Positions 1-12,573 are shown, counted from the stretch's first letter. The stretch: DNA of 64,000 nt from Epiperipatus broadwayi (GCA_028023455.1 JAQFVV010006622.1:62001-126000); one strand, 5' to 3'. The notes: generated by a model not told the origin, from the sequence alone. Numbers and translations: made by a program.

Positions 1-2890
1 AATATATTCTTTTTTAAAAAAATGTTTCCTTCAAAAAGGACTAAACATTCTATTTCTTTCATTATTATATTTTATGATAAGATATAAGTATCTTATTCTT
101 TTTAAAACTCCTGGATAAGCTTATAAATAATGCATCACAATTTTTTTAGATGGCAAATAACTTTCCATTTAAGCTTCCAGCATAATGTCCGAATTATTTT
201 TTGTACCAGAACAGTTCTCCGGTGAAGCATTAATAAAACTGTATCAAAATATTCCAAAAACATTTTTATATTATTAGAATTTATATGCATTTTATTCTAC
301 AGTATATCCATCTTTTCATTGTGAAGTTTAGGTCAAATTTCAGATAAAATAATCCTGGAAAGTACTTTAAAAACTGGCAAATCATTTTCATGAAGTTACC
401 AAATATATTATTTTTTTAACTCTCTTTTGCAAAATACTTTTAAAAATATGTTTTTGCAAATAAAACTATAAGAAAGTACTAAAAAAAATTGACTAAAATA
501 AAAATTTTAAAATACTATCTCTTCGATAGCTACTAATATACCTTTCTCTGGTTTCAATCCATTTTTAATCTCCCCTGATACCCCCGTGCAATTCGTATTT
601 ATAGTCTGTAAGAATATCTTATTTGATTGGTTGATTCTTACTTTTAGCTTGAGAACAAATTTACATATTTTCAATTTTTTACAGAATTGAATCTTTAAAA
701 TAAAAATTTATGACATAATAACTCAAAATATTATTTAAAATACTACTTTTAAATCAATTATTACTTTATCAAAATTATTTAAACATTTAAAATAACTTTT
801 AAAATAATTTTAATAACCTATTCCATTCTTAATATTCCATTTATCTAGTTTTATTTAAACAAAATATTTTTTTTTATTAACTGTATTCGTCTTTATTACA
901 TTATTTAAAACATTACATACAATAGTTAACTTAATATTTATTATTATTTGCTTTTATGATAGGCAATAATTCTATCCAATTATATAATATAACTTTCAAA
1001 ATATTTTAAGCTTTGTTATTAATTCAAACAAGCAGTGTGTGTGAAAGTATGCATTATACAAGTCACATGATCAATAACTTTGACAGACGATTTTTAATCT
1101 ATTTCTCTGCCTAGACTAATAAAATTGATACACTTATTATATTTAATAATATAATTATAAAAATTTGGAAAAATAATTTAAAATATAGAATTAAATACAA
1201 TTTTCACCATCATAAAGTTTATTTTTAAAATATACTATATTAATTTAGACTATTAAATATGATTATAAATTTAAATACTGTATTTATTAACTTATCAGTT
1301 TTAAACTATTAAAATCGAATTTATTAAATATACTTTTAATATTTATAGCTGTGTTATTTAATATGGCCAGCTTTTACAACCATATGAAACAATATTTTAA
1401 GCTTTATTTAACTATTTTTAAACGATTCGCTATAATTTTATATACTACGTATTTGCTTTAGCCTCAAATTGTACTTTAAAGATATAATCGACAAACTATA
1501 ATTAATGTATTAAAAGAACATATTCTAAAATTTAAAATTTTTAGTAATTGACTGAGATGGACTATTACTGACCTATAGAAAAGTGCACAATATATATATA
1601 TTGTAACGATATATAAATATGTCGTTACATTAAATTTCATTTCGATCATTATAATATATATATATATTAGAGTGGGCATGTAAATATAACAAGTTCATTA
1701 TATACTAATACATATATCCAGATGTAATTATTTTTCAGAATCAGTTACTATAAAGTAAAACATATATTCAGATACAATGTAAAATAAGCAAGATATAATA
1801 AATATGAATCCTTAATTATATATTATAATTAGCTATAAACACCCTGGTCATAGATTAATTAACTAAAATCAAAGTAGTTCATGGCACAATAGTGCAATTA
1901 TTTTCTAATTTCAGATAAAACATTATAATAAGACTGAATAAAATTGAAAAAGTTCACAAGATTATAAAACATATAATATCTCAAATTGCATTATTGAAGT
2001 TTCAGTTCCACTCTATATTCTCTCTGATCAATTGACAATAACTGCTGAAAATCAAACTTGTTTATATGAATTACTTATTCACATTTTCATTTTCATCATA
2101 AAAATAGAAAGATTTCTCACTACTTCTATTTTTACCTTCATATAATTTTATTAAAATTCAAACATTCAATATTTTATATTATCACAAAAATATACGTCAC
2201 TTTAGATGTTGACAGTCGTGTCCAATTGCCATAAACTATGCAGAAATATTTTATTTATCAATTATTACATTCAAGTATGTACAAAGTTCATAGAGCATAT
2301 ATTATATTGGTGTTGAATCATGATTTCTTTTATAATATCCATGTGGTATATTGGTAGGGTAAAGAAAATTTATTAAAATTAGATTTTCCCAAATCTCACA
2401 TGTTAAGAAAATTACCCATTCTGATACATTTTTCTACATATATAAACAGATAATATAAACATGGTTCTGTCCTAATATTAGAGCCATAAAGACTAATAAA
2501 ATATAAATTAGAGATAGAAATCCTCTTGCCCACACACTCTGATATGTATGCAGTCACTTGGCCAGTTCTGTCATTGCAAAACAAATCTATAAATAAAAAC
2601 TGATTTTTAAAATATGTTCATGTTATTTTATTTTTGTTGGCTTTAAATTCATTATGAAAAACATTATAATCTATTTTTAAGGAAAAATTTGTTTTATATA
2701 TCTAATGTACATAAGGTTATCGTTTATTATTCTAATATTTAATGTTTTAATAATATAACATTTCCATAACTATATGATTTATAAATAGGATTGTCAGCAT
2801 CCAGCTTTTCTGGAATTGTTTTCATTTGGGATCTCAAATCCCTGAATTCTAAAAGGAATTTTGGGAGTTTTGACCACTGAATTTTCCAGT
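1..2890. other. AT-rich DNA without a recognisable gene
   Basis: Only short, non-conserved open frames were seen on either strand. A short (AT)n palindrome lies near 1590-1610, flanked by CACAAT and ATTGTAAC, and another AT run lies near 1653-1667. No protein family, RNA gene or terminal repeat could be recognised. Confidence 0.6.
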
Positions 2891-2894
2891 TTAT

Positions 2895-3010
2895 CAAATT
2901 AATATTTACTAAGTCAACAAACCTTTAAGCATGTGCACTTGAAAATGTGAAGGTAGGGACCTCTACAGGTCTTAACCACAAGCTTACACTTTGGAAGAAA
3001 AGAAGGAACC
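2895..3010. repeat. Dispersed repeat, copy 1 of a local pair
   Basis: About 90 bp here recurs with scattered differences at 3255-3345. Shared landmarks are CAACAAAC, TTAAGCATG, GCACTTGAAAATG and GGTCTTAACCACAAGCTTA. The second copy runs directly into the F1 hammerhead repeat, so this may be a detached part of that element. Function unknown. Confidence 0.55.
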
Positions 3011-3254
3011 CTTCTTTTTTTCAACCTACTTTCTATATAAATAGGTAAAGCTGAAGCAGTTAAAACTGAGAGTGTGAAGATATTCATTACTTCACTGATT
3101 AAGTCCACAATTCCTATTATACATTAATACTCACAAAATTTTTCGATTTACAATGAGTCAATGGAAAGATATTATAGTTAGAAATATCTTACAATAATTT
3201 AAAGTTGTAATTATAAATTTATTTAATGCACATTGATTATGTAAGTAATATTTA

Positions 3255-3700
3255 CTAAGACAACAAACTTTTAAGCATGCGCACTTGAAAATGCAAAGAT
3301 AGGGACCTCTTCAGGTCTTAACCACAAGCTTATGCTTTGAAAGCCAGAGTAATTAATGGATGCCAGAAGGCTTGTGCATAAAATCCCCATCTAGTGCCTA
3401 CTCATCCAATATCCCTAGACTAGTTTCTGGCTTGTGGCCTTCAACAGTGAGAAGCATTAGATTTGAGAGCATTGCACCTAGATTTTAGGATCTAAAGCAA
3501 CCCTCCAACAGCCATCTTTTATCTCTTATTAACTACAAAACTATGAGTCTTAAATTGAAAACATTTTAAAATTTTCAATCCAAGCTCATAAGCTTATGTT
3601 GTCATATAGGTCTGAACTCAGTTCAGTACCTATAAATTTTGGTGACATTGGTTCTTTGATAACCATAGCTACCACTATCTTATTAGGAAGGATTGGTTTT
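3255..3700 (-). repeat. F1 hammerhead-type repeat, decayed copy
   Basis: From about 3340 this matches the F1 copies at 37507-37866 and 39549-39920 block by block: the GAAGGCTTGTGCATAAAATC block, the ACTAGTTTCTGGCTT block, and the AACTCAGTTCAG block near the far end. The ribozyme sense strand is minus. About 90 bp at the left duplicate the repeat at 2895-3010. No clean target duplication was found, and the right side merges with the palindromic F1 piece at 3693-3915. Confidence 0.7.
3412..3452 (-). ncRNA. Hammerhead ribozyme remnant (F1)
   Basis: On the minus strand the order is CUGUUGA (3441-3447), a helix II stem-loop GGCC-ACAA-GCC, GAAA (3424-3427), the helix III hairpin ACUAGUC, then helix I. 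Invariant A6 of the CUGANGA box is U here, so cleavage is not expected. It is recognised mainly by comparison with better F1 copies. Confidence 0.5.
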
Positions 3701-3915
3701 AAGCCAATGAACATCATATGATTACCATTTCTTATGTTTGCTTATATTACTGGCTTGCACTGAGTGGCAATATTTATAGAGAGTTTTGCCTGTTTTAATA
3801 ACAGTTATAAGCAAGCATAAGAAATGGCAATATTTATAGAGAGTTTTGCCTGTTTTAATAACAGTTATAAGCAAGCATAAGAAATGGTTATCATGTGATG
3901 TTCATTAGTTTAAAC
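3693..3915. repeat. F1 terminal foldback with a 60-bp tandem duplication
   Basis: The F1 end sequence (GAGAGTTTTGCCTGTTTTA and GCAAGCATAAGAAATGG) appears in plus orientation at 3751-3915 and inverted at 3693-3745, making a foldback. Inside it a 60-bp unit is repeated exactly at 3765-3824 and 3825-3884, so the duplication is recent relative to the divergence of F1. Confidence 0.8.
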
Positions 3916-3919
3916 CTAA

Positions 3920-4980
3920 CTGCTTTGGTTAATATTAAAACAGTGCTTTAGCTAGACATATATATCCTTTTAAGAGAATGTTTATTGCATAATCAAATCA
4001 GGGAAACTAAGAAGACCCTATAAATGTATATATATATATATATAAGTTATTATTTTTTATTTATAATTTATTTTTTAGTTTAAAATTGAAGTTTATAATA
4101 AATATGAATTAATGATATAATCTTTTATAGACAGAATCAATTTTGAATCTTTGTTTGTCTAAGCTGTTAATCATTTTATGTAATGGGTTGCATAATTTAG
4201 AAAGTAGGAGAAGGAAACTGGAGAGATTAATTTTACAAAATTTTTATCCTGATTAAAAATATCTTTAAAATTGGCATTTTAAACCAATTTTAAAAATTTT
4301 TCCTTGAACCTTTTCCTGTCCTGGTTATAATATTTATAAATGTGGCAACCCTATTTATAATATATATTTTATTTATGAAATTAATAAAGTTTGTTTTCAA
4401 AATTAAAATAAATCTTAGCTTATTAATTAAGCAATTGACAATTTTAAGCTGTAGGATATTATATAACATGCTTCTAAACTTTTGGGTTAACGGTGATTAT
4501 ATCTGGCTTATTTATACATGTATATAAATCATGATCCATGGCAAGAGAGAAAATTAAATAGGTTATACCTTACAATGGGATAAAAAAATTTTAATAGTTA
4601 TTTACAAAGAGATAAAAAGTTACACAGGAACCGATTTGTAATGATCATAAGTAGAAGTTTGATTCTGGTGAAAAAGTAATACCAAGGATTTCATGAGGAT
4701 TTAAATATTTGTCATAATATGAAGTGTCGATTAGAAAAATAGCAATAATAAAGAAGAAAAGCTTATGTCTTCTTTTGTAATTAAAGAAAATGATTGTGTA
4801 GAACACAAAATAAAACAGAATAATAATAAGAATAATACCTTATAATAACAACTCTAAAGATTCATATGAGCAAATATATTCATGTATAAAGAATTAAAAC
4901 AAACAAGAAGAAAAAAAACAAGAATAAATATCAATGATAATTGATAATTTTCAGTTAGGTTAAGTTTCTTAGAAATCAGA
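3920..4980. other. AT-rich DNA without a recognisable gene
   Basis: Contains (AT)n near 4026-4045 and A-rich stretches near 4790-4940. The right part may include the 3' untranslated tail of the minus-strand LINE that follows, but no boundary or target duplication could be set. Confidence 0.4.
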
Positions 4981-4984
4981 AGAT

Positions 4985-7100
4985 CTATCAAAGTCTATTT
5001 ATTCCCACATCATCTTGTAGGTCATTTCAGGTGCCAATCTCATGTCCCTCATGGTCTTCAATTTATTTATAAGAGATTGCCTAGGGTTAGTGCTATTGTT
5101 ATAAAAAAGAAGTGAGTACCTCATAAGCCACAGAATATGGTAAAAAGTTAGTACACCTGACTACAACAAATATGCCTGTGTTAATTGCATGCATTAAAGT
5201 TGTAATGAGCAGGTATTTTTTCCTGAGCAAAGAGTAAATTAGGTGTCTACATTGGTGCAGTACATTGATTGAAAATATATTTGATCGTGTCCTCTCTCTG
5301 ATGGCATAATGAGCAAATAGAGTTTAAAGATGAAAATCCCATATTCACTACCAGAAAGTAAGCCATGGGAAGGGCATTAAGGTTAATCTTGATAAGAAAA
5401 TCAAAGTACTTCTGCTCAACCTGCCATCATTTAAATTTTTTAATAAGGCCAAAGTTAGAAATGTTGAAGACTGTCCTATTGGGTGCACTGAGCTTACGAA
5501 TTAGATGTTATGCATCCCAATAGCACATTTTTAAAGGTTTTGATCCAGTGGGTGGTGCAGTAATTTTTGTAATGTCTTTTGTTAATTCTGAAAGCCAAGA
5601 GATTTGACAAGGTGGAGAGTCTAAGTAGGACTTATTTCAAATTGAGGCATGAATTGTGGGACAACTAAATTCAACTTGTGCAATAGATTATATGAGCTGC
5701 TGGATCCAAAGCACTTGAAATGAATGTAGCCCCAACCCATTTAATTTGGATGGACTTTGAATTTTGTTGAGGCTAATTGCAACTGTTTTACCCTTCCATA
5801 AAAGTCCAGAGCAAAGTGAATTGATACTACAAACAATTTTGTCAGTAAATTTCATGAATGGCATAAAATATGCTATCCTAGAAAACAGCAACATGTTTAA
5901 CAAAGCTACCTTTACATAGAGTGACATGTACTCTTTTGCAAGGGAATTGATGATCTTTGTAGCTGCTGTAGTAATCGAGTTTTGTATGACTTTTCTCGTA
6001 GCTGATGGAAAAAGATTAAACTGTAATCCTAGAAATTTGTGAAGGCTTAGCAAAAAAAAGAGAGGGGATACTATTCCTTGAGGACAACCTCCATGCAGAA
6101 GACATGGCTAAATTAAAAGACAAACCTGATTCATTAGAAAAGTTATGCATGAGTTGCAATAGCCTAGATATGAACTTGCATGATGGTAAGAGCATAACCA
6201 GGTTGTCCATGTAGGCAATGAAATTAATATTTTTGTTTATGGATAGGATAAATAATCCAGGTAGGTTCTGTTCCAAGGATTTCAGGAGCAGGTTATATAT
6301 AGGATGAAAATCAGGGCACTAAGAGGTGAGCCCTGCGGAATGGATTTGGTACGTTTAAAACAGTCAGTGATTTTCCCATTTAAGGAAATTGCAATCTGAC
6401 TATTGTTTATGAGATTTGAAATTTATGTTTGTAATCCCAGTGGGAATATCCAATTTTCTAAGAAGGGAGATAAAATGTTGAACTCTCACAGAATCAAATG
6501 TCCCAGTGATATCCAATTGGACCACTATTGGTTTGGATTTTCTGAACCTTCTGGTGTAGCCAACAATCAGGTTAAAGAGGCTTAGGACCTCCACCATAAA
6601 AGAATCCTTTCTGGAAAACTGGCATTTTGAGATGTAATGCAGAACCTGTTTCTAAATTTTATCTTTAACTATTGATTTGATCAATTTTATTAATAATGGC
6701 GTCATGGAAATAGGTCTAAGGTTTTCAAGAGATGAGGAAAACATGTTGCTCTTAAGAAACAGGACAATGGCTATTGGATAAAAGCACTCAACTTCTAGAG
6801 TCCTGGAGGCAAGAAGGTTAGTCATTTCATAGATGATATGAACTGAGAATGCCTCCAGGTGCTTAATCAAGAACTTAAGAATCCCATGGAGACATAGATG
6901 TGTTCTATCTGACAAGGAGGCCAGATTTGATCACCCGTTGGCCTCCAATATACCATGGACCACCTCATCACAGTCTGTACCCTCAACATGATGAGGAGAA
7001 TAAGACACATCTGCCAGTTTGCTCCTATAGAAATTTGGATCACTGAGTTTTGAAGACATAACACCCTTAATAGGAATATATAGTTAAGCAGTAAAATTTC
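4985..7100 (-). pseudogene. Decayed L1/Tx1-like LINE (reverse transcriptase to C-terminal cysteine motif)
   Basis: On the minus strand, in shifting frames, the ORF2 parts of a non-LTR retrotransposon follow in order. The region before the RT lies at 7085-6920. RT block NLRPISMTPLLIKLI lies near 6680-6720, a FDS-type catalytic block (DITGTFDSVR) near 6490-6540 and PQGSPLSALIF near 6310-6345. A degenerate YADD box, read as YMDN, lies near 6200. A thumb/connection region (KFLGLQFN to GLGLHSF) lies at about 6050-5710, and the C-terminal SICSLCHQRE with a later IFNQC near 5270-5330 fits the cysteine motif of this clade. Stops and frameshifts are frequent and the second catalytic Asp is lost, so it is dead. 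The L1/Tx1 assignment rests on the thumb and cysteine region. No endonuclease domain or target duplication was seen. Confidence 0.75.
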
Positions 7101-7104
7101 TGAC

Positions 7105-7630
7105 AAAAAACAAATTATACTCTGCTTAAGTTATAAACAAATGTTAGATATATTTCAATAATTAAATAATAATATATTTTTGTAACATAATGGATAATAA
7201 AGATTTTGCATAAAAATATTTATAGTGTTATGAAAGCACTTAGAATTCATCAATATTTTGTAAAGGATAACCAATATGTTAAAATACAAGAATATTAAAT
7301 CATTCTATTAATATTTATTTTCTTTAATTATAAATATAGTTATACAAATAGTTTATTAAATAATAAATAATGTTCAATAAAAAATATTAATTGGTATGAA
7401 TATACATATTGCACAATTCTCATAATCAATCAAGCCAACAGAATACTATAATTCTGTTGTCATGACAACACTATTATTCAACAGTAATTGAAAATCATTA
7501 AAGAAAATCTTTTCAAGGCAACACAACAAATACATAGTAAATAGATTTTACTATTTTATTGTAGTATTGCTCTGATAACAGATTCTTCTATTCATTTGAG
7601 TGCTGTGCTTAACCATTTAAATTATGGTTT
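7105..7630. other. AT-rich DNA without a recognisable gene
   Basis: No coding signal, repeat boundary or RNA gene could be recognised between the LINE relic and the microsatellite. Confidence 0.5.
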
Positions 7631-7631
7631 G

Positions 7632-7891
7632 TTATCTATCTATCTATCTATCTATCTACCTACCTACCTACCTACCTACCTACCTACCTACCTACCTACC
7701 TACCTACCTACCTACCTACCTACCTACCTACCTACCTACCTACCTACCTACCTACCTACCTACCTACCTACCTACCTACCTACCTACCTACCTACCTACC
7801 TACCTACCTACCTACCTACCTACCTACCTACCTACCTACCTACCTACCTACCTACCTATCTATCTATCTATCTACCTACCTACCTACCTAC

Positions 7892-7967
<76 letters not shown>

Positions 7968-7968
7968 A
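7632..7968. repeat. Compound tetranucleotide microsatellite (CTAT)n/(CTAC)n
   Basis: About 337 bp of uninterrupted 4-bp units in blocks: CTAT, a long CTAC block, CTAT, a short CTAC block, then a long CTAT block. Register is kept throughout. Open frames across it (Tyr-Leu-Pro-Thr and Tyr-Leu-Ser-Ile repeats) are artefacts of the repeat and not genes. Confidence 0.97.
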
Positions 7969-8808
7969 AAGACAGAGAGGCATATGATAAAATAAAATAG
8001 CTTTGGTAACAATTTTTAATTTCAGAATTTTATGTTACTATAGTTAATATCTACAGAATGTTTTAGATGTTTATATCTTGTATTATGGGGCATGTTTTAT
8101 TTTTCTAACCAATAATATAAATTAGCATTTACTTTTTATTTCAGGATATTATTTTTCCTATTATCCAAAGTGGATTATCTGATATTTAATCTTCTATTTC
8201 ATCTTAAAAATTATAAAGAATATTGTGAAAGAATGATGAGTGAGTGGTTAGCACTTAATCTATTATTCTGATGATGTAGAATTCAAATACAATCGAGTAA
8301 AAGATCACAAAAATTACCTCCATTTTTTTTTCAGATAGTTGGCCCATAAGCAATACATCTAATTATCAAGATATTGATTAGTAAATGATTATCTAACCAT
8401 TATTATATAGAGATCTACGATCACGTTGATTTAATTAGACAAATGGGCAATGAGTTGACTGAAAATACAATCAATAAGATTATTATATATAAATTAACTG
8501 TCATTAGAATAATATTTTTGAAAAAATAATCTTCAAATGTTACATACAATAATAATGATTTACAAGTTGGACTTCTGATATCGTTTAATAAATTTATAAT
8601 ATTCTCTCTGATCAATGCATTCATTAAATAAAAATGAATAATTTTATTTAATGTTAAATTCATGAATCATATTTCAAAGAGGTAAAATATTGCTAATATA
8701 ATATTTTTCTTCTTCTAATATCAGTTATTGATCTGTTGCATATATAAGAACTTTGAATATTCACTTTTAGCTATCCAGTGGTTTGATGTGAAAAGGTATT
8801 ATTTGCAA
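7969..8808. other. AT-rich DNA; one weak tRNA-like trace
   Basis: No gene recognised. Around 8236-8310 a stretch with an A-box-like GAGTGGTTAGCAC and a B-box-like AGAATTCAAATAC could be an eroded tRNA-derived SINE head, but no acceptor stem or tail was found. Confidence 0.3.
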
Positions 8809-9233
8809 GTTAATTAAATGTCCCATTGATCTTAGGTCAACATGGTGTAACTAGAATCTCAGCCTCAGGGTGGCCTTTGAGCATTCCATCATCAGATTTT
8901 CAATTGGATGTATGGTTGAAGAGTTGGAGTGTAGAGTAGATTGAAGCCTGTCCATTAAAGTATGAGGATTGGCTATCTTAATATATATCTGAGCACTTAT
9001 AGCATATGTGTGTAGAGATGGTAATCTGGACCAACTGATGATTGCTGGTTTAGCATGAAATACATATATTAGTGATTATTTATCTTTTCAACATATATCT
9101 ATTCAAGTGTATCAGTGTTATGAGATAGTGGGGAGAGTCATGGGTCATGTGAAAGTCTGTGCTTACATACCCTATATATTATATATATAAGCACAGGTAT
9201 ATAATAAGCCTTGTGTTTCAGTTATTAAATGTC
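8809..9233 (+). repeat. F4 hammerhead-bearing repeat
   Basis: About 400 bp that recurs in part at 18915, 30143, 40675, 13300 and 12228. Blocks in order: CAGATTTTCAATTGG; CCTGTCCATTAAAGTATGAGG; GGCTATCTTAATATA; the hammerhead at 9029-9075; and the end block GCACAGGTATATAATAAGCC. The element is probably bounded by direct repeats of about 13 bp, GTTAATTAAATGTC on the left (8809-8822) and GTTATTAAATGTC on the right (9221-9233), which differ by one indel. No coding capacity. Confidence 0.7.
9029..9080 (+). ncRNA. Hammerhead ribozyme motif (F4), partly decayed
   Basis: CUGAUGA at 9035-9041, stem-loop 9042-9056 (UGCU-GGUUU-AGCA with a U.U mismatch at its base), GAAA at 9057-9060, then a short helix III around UACAU. 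The helix I strand before the core (GGACCAA) lacks a good partner in the downstream strand, whereas the sister copy at 18949 keeps it. Cleavage is probably weak or lost. Confidence 0.6.
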
Positions 9234-9579
9234 TCTAGAAAGTCAATCTTGTAAATGGTTATTAAGGTACACACATCTGAAAATTTTATTCTTGCAAATA
9301 TTATTATATAAAATTATTTAATAACTCTTCTTTATTTATGTATTTGTTAAAATTAATAGAATTTATATCCGCATTATCATCTTAATAATTATTTATATAA
9401 TTAGTATTGATATATTACATTTTTAAATACTAATTATAATTTATGATATCATCATTATCATCATCATTCTCATAGTAATAATAGTACTAACACTAGTAAT
9501 AATAACAGCAATCTTTGAAACAAATAATTTCTCCAAACATCAAATGATCACTATCTCATACTAGCACATAATTGTTATT

Positions 9580-9702
9580 AAACAAGGCAAAAGTCTCTCC
9601 ATACAGTAGTGCCACCCCAATCAGAGTAAATTCTGCCATCCATTGATTACTTTGATTGGCACAGGGTGGCACTACTGTATGGAGAGAGTTTTGCCTTGTT
9701 TA
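9580..9702. repeat. Miniature foldback with F1-type termini
   Basis: Two arms of about 37 bp (about 9580-9616 and 9664-9702) are near-perfect inverted complements. Each contains the F1 end sequence: GGCAAAA, CTCTCCATACAGTAGTG and CCACC. The spacer keeps CATCCATTGATTAC, also F1. It is best read as an F1 derivative reduced to two opposed ends. Confidence 0.8.
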
Positions 9703-10600
9703 ATTTCTCCAATTAGCATATTTATAGCACCAATGCCATTCTTGTTTTATTTATTCAATTCAATTGTCATACTAATTTGAATATTATTTCAACAATGAAT
9801 CATTTCGTCATTTTCATACACAATGGACTAATTTTTGTTAATATTTTAATTTTTCTCATTTTATTTTTTTGACATAATTTTATTCTTTCTAGATCAAGAA
9901 TATAATCTGTTGGTTGTTCATATTCTAGAAATATAGTCTAAACATTCATTTTTTTTTGTTCTTTTAATCATAGTTTGCTACATTATATAACACATTTTAT
10001 TTGAATGACTATTTGTGTCTATTTTGCTTTTGGTCATTGTCATAAGTTTATTTAAATTTATTGCTGTTTTGCAACTAATATTTAACTTATTAACAATGAG
10101 TATTGCAATCCTCATTGTTTATAACTTACGAGCTTGAGAGAATAGGGTCATGTGATCTATGACTCTTATTTTATAATATACTGAGGACATAAGATATAAA
10201 TACCCATGGTTTATTGTTTTTGCTTTTAATTGGATTTTATTATTTTTGAAATTTGTTTGTTTAATCACGTTATTTGTTAACATCTGCTACAATTAAGATC
10301 ACAATAAATATTTCAATATTTTTTTCTTTACATATCCATCTTTGCATAATCTGACATTTCTAGTAGAAAATCTTTAAAACTTGCAAATTTATATTTAAAC
10401 AAGACCCTATAATCCTTAAGCAGATAAGTTGTTTTTTTATTATTCTATCTAAATATTTAATTGTTTCTTTAAGTACATTTTCAGTAGACTATTCCAGTAT
10501 AGAGTATTTATTTGTTAAAACTGCCATATATTGATTGATTAAAATTAGATGGTACACATACAAATACATCATCATTTGGATTTTACTATAATAGATTTAT
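9703..10600. other. AT-rich DNA with a short F2 end fragment
   Basis: No gene recognised. At 10105-10172 the F2 end block (CAATCCTCATTGTTTATAAC, then AGGGTCATGTGATCTATGAC) is present alone, a truncated copy on the plus strand. Confidence 0.6.
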
Positions 10601-10603
10601 ATA

Positions 10604-10768
10604 TAACAATAAAAATAATAAATATAATGGTAATAAACTATTATAAACATACTTTCAATCTGCAGAAGTACTTTCCATTAATTCCTTAACCAAAAGTACT
10701 TCTGTGGATTGAAAGACTCTTTATAATAGTTTATTACTATTATATTTATTATTTTTATTGTTATTACA
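10604..10768. repeat. Hairpin (MITE-like) inverted repeat
   Basis: Arms of about 70 bp (10604-10675 and 10694-10768) are inverted complements with a few differences. Each holds AATAATAAATATAATGG or its complement and a GCAGAAGTACTTT or AAAGTACTTCTG block. The spacer is about 20 bp. No open frame. It looks like a non-autonomous foldback element of unknown family. Confidence 0.75.
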
Positions 10769-12225
10769 ATAGTTTTTTAATTAACAGACATTTTATTTGT
10801 GTATATATATATATATTAATGCTAGGTTATATATTTATATACTTTTAATCTCACTGATGATAATTGTATATTGGTTTATTCAATTCAAGATATCAATTAT
10901 GATTCCTATTTTATTACTTTCTTTTTTTTCTAACATTTATTTATAATTTTCATAGATTTCATTTTACTAATAGATCAATAGAGTTTTTTGATTCTAAGGA
11001 TCTCATCTTATAATTACCTTTTATTATAAAGTTTTAAAATCATTAAGAAACCCAAAAATGATGACATAAAAATATGTTCTCTGAAATCTATACCCATTCC
11101 ACAGTTGTATGGCTATCATTTTTATAGTGGCATAAAAATGTTTGTAGCTGCATAAAAATGTCTTTATAATCTATCATGAGTCTTATACAAAAGTTCTGTT
11201 TATGTAATTTTCTGGCAGAGAATAATCTTAGTGCAATATTTACATTACATGTTTGATATATGTTTAACATTTTGAAATTTCAAATTAAAGATTAGAATAT
11301 TATACAGTTCTAATTAAGTAGCGTAAACATACACCTTTTCATTGAATTTATGGATGAACAATAGAACAAATCTCAACTTTTATCTTCTTTGATGTATATT
11401 ATAATAAGATTATTACAAGTTTTTAATATATCTGCTGTCGGTGTCAAAAAGCAATGTGTTTTGTACCTCAAGCCCACAACACAGCAAAGAAAATTAATGA
11501 CATTTGAAGATAAATTTGATATTGGATTCAAATAATAACATGTTAAAATACAACTTTAATAACTTTGAAAACAAAATAAGCATAAACAATTACCCAATAT
11601 AGCATGTGCTGTGAATATATAACACCCATACATCCATTCATAAATTTTGATTAGTAAAAGCTAATCTTCGATCAATTTTTGATCATGTATTGTTAAATGT
11701 CACATCTGTATCCCTATGTAAACAAGTATTAGACCATGGTTTTGACTTAGGAAAGATTGAAAATAATGATATAGAGTGAAAAGAAGATTAAGGAAGTATA
11801 ATTAGTAAGATATGATATGATATAATAAACCAATGATCAAACTTTATTCATAATTGTACTGCATTGAATTTAAATTAATACGACAATATAGATATTCATT
11901 ACTGTGGCGATATTTGATAATGTTTCAGTGATTATATAGGTGTATGTTTGTTACTCGAGATATGTGAATAATAACATAAAACGTCTATGATTTAAAGCAG
12001 TTATCGGAAAAATTAATTATTTTGTTATACTTTACAATATGCACACACACATATATTATAATAGTAATAAAACAATTGTATTTTTATTGGACTGAAAATA
12101 TTGTCTACTATTATATAATAAATCACACTTTCAAAAAAATAATTACATTATAGATTTTAAATGTAACTTATTAAATTAATATTACTGATAAAAAATTATA
12201 ACTATTATTACCATTTATTATTAGA
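10769..12225. other. AT-rich DNA without a recognisable gene
   Basis: Only short open frames and simple AT runs (for example 10802-10816) were seen. Confidence 0.5.
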
Positions 12226-12260
12226 CACAGGTATATAATAAGCCTGTGTTTCAGTCATTT
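12226..12260 (+). repeat. F4 end fragment
   Basis: ACACAGGTATATAATAAGCC followed by TGTGTTTCAG matches the terminal block of the F4 element at 9193-9220. Nothing else of the element is present. Confidence 0.6.
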
Positions 12261-12429
12261 ATTATTATAAAACAGTTTCATATTTAATATTTTATTTAGT
12301 GTCTGTTTTTTTAAATAACTCTGTATTAATACTACAAATGAACAATCAGTAGTTTGTAGACTTTCTTCCCGATTAATCCATTATAATGAATACTGATTTC
12401 ATACATATATATATAGTCAAAAATAATTA

Positions 12430-12573
12430 TTGGAAAATATTACTGGATTTTTTTTTTTTTTTTATCACAAAAGCCGGGGCGGGCCCCACCCCCCCCCCCC
12501 CCCCCACCCCCCACCTGCTTGGAGGGGGGGCGCGACACCCCCCCGCCAACCACCCAAAACAATATTACCGGGT
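12430..12573 (-). repeat. tRNA-like SINE copy with a G/C-homopolymer body
   Basis: This aligns with the minus-strand SINE at 29972-30065: a poly-T (the A tail), then AAGCC, then CTGCTTGGA at the anticodon arm, then GCGC, then GCCAACCACCC near the 5' end. Most positions between these anchors have become runs of C or G. Probable target duplications flank it: AATATTACTGGATTTTT at 12436 and AATATTACCGGGTTTTT at 12561, differing only by T-to-C and A-to-G changes. The open frame across it is rich in Pro and Gly and spurious. Either the copy evolved oddly or the consensus sequence here is faulty. Confidence 0.6.

Noticed and set aside
7596-8000. Tyr-Leu-Pro-Thr repeat open frames of 123-134 codons
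   Set aside because: Entirely produced by the CTAT/CTAC microsatellite; the same length multiple stays open in more than one frame.
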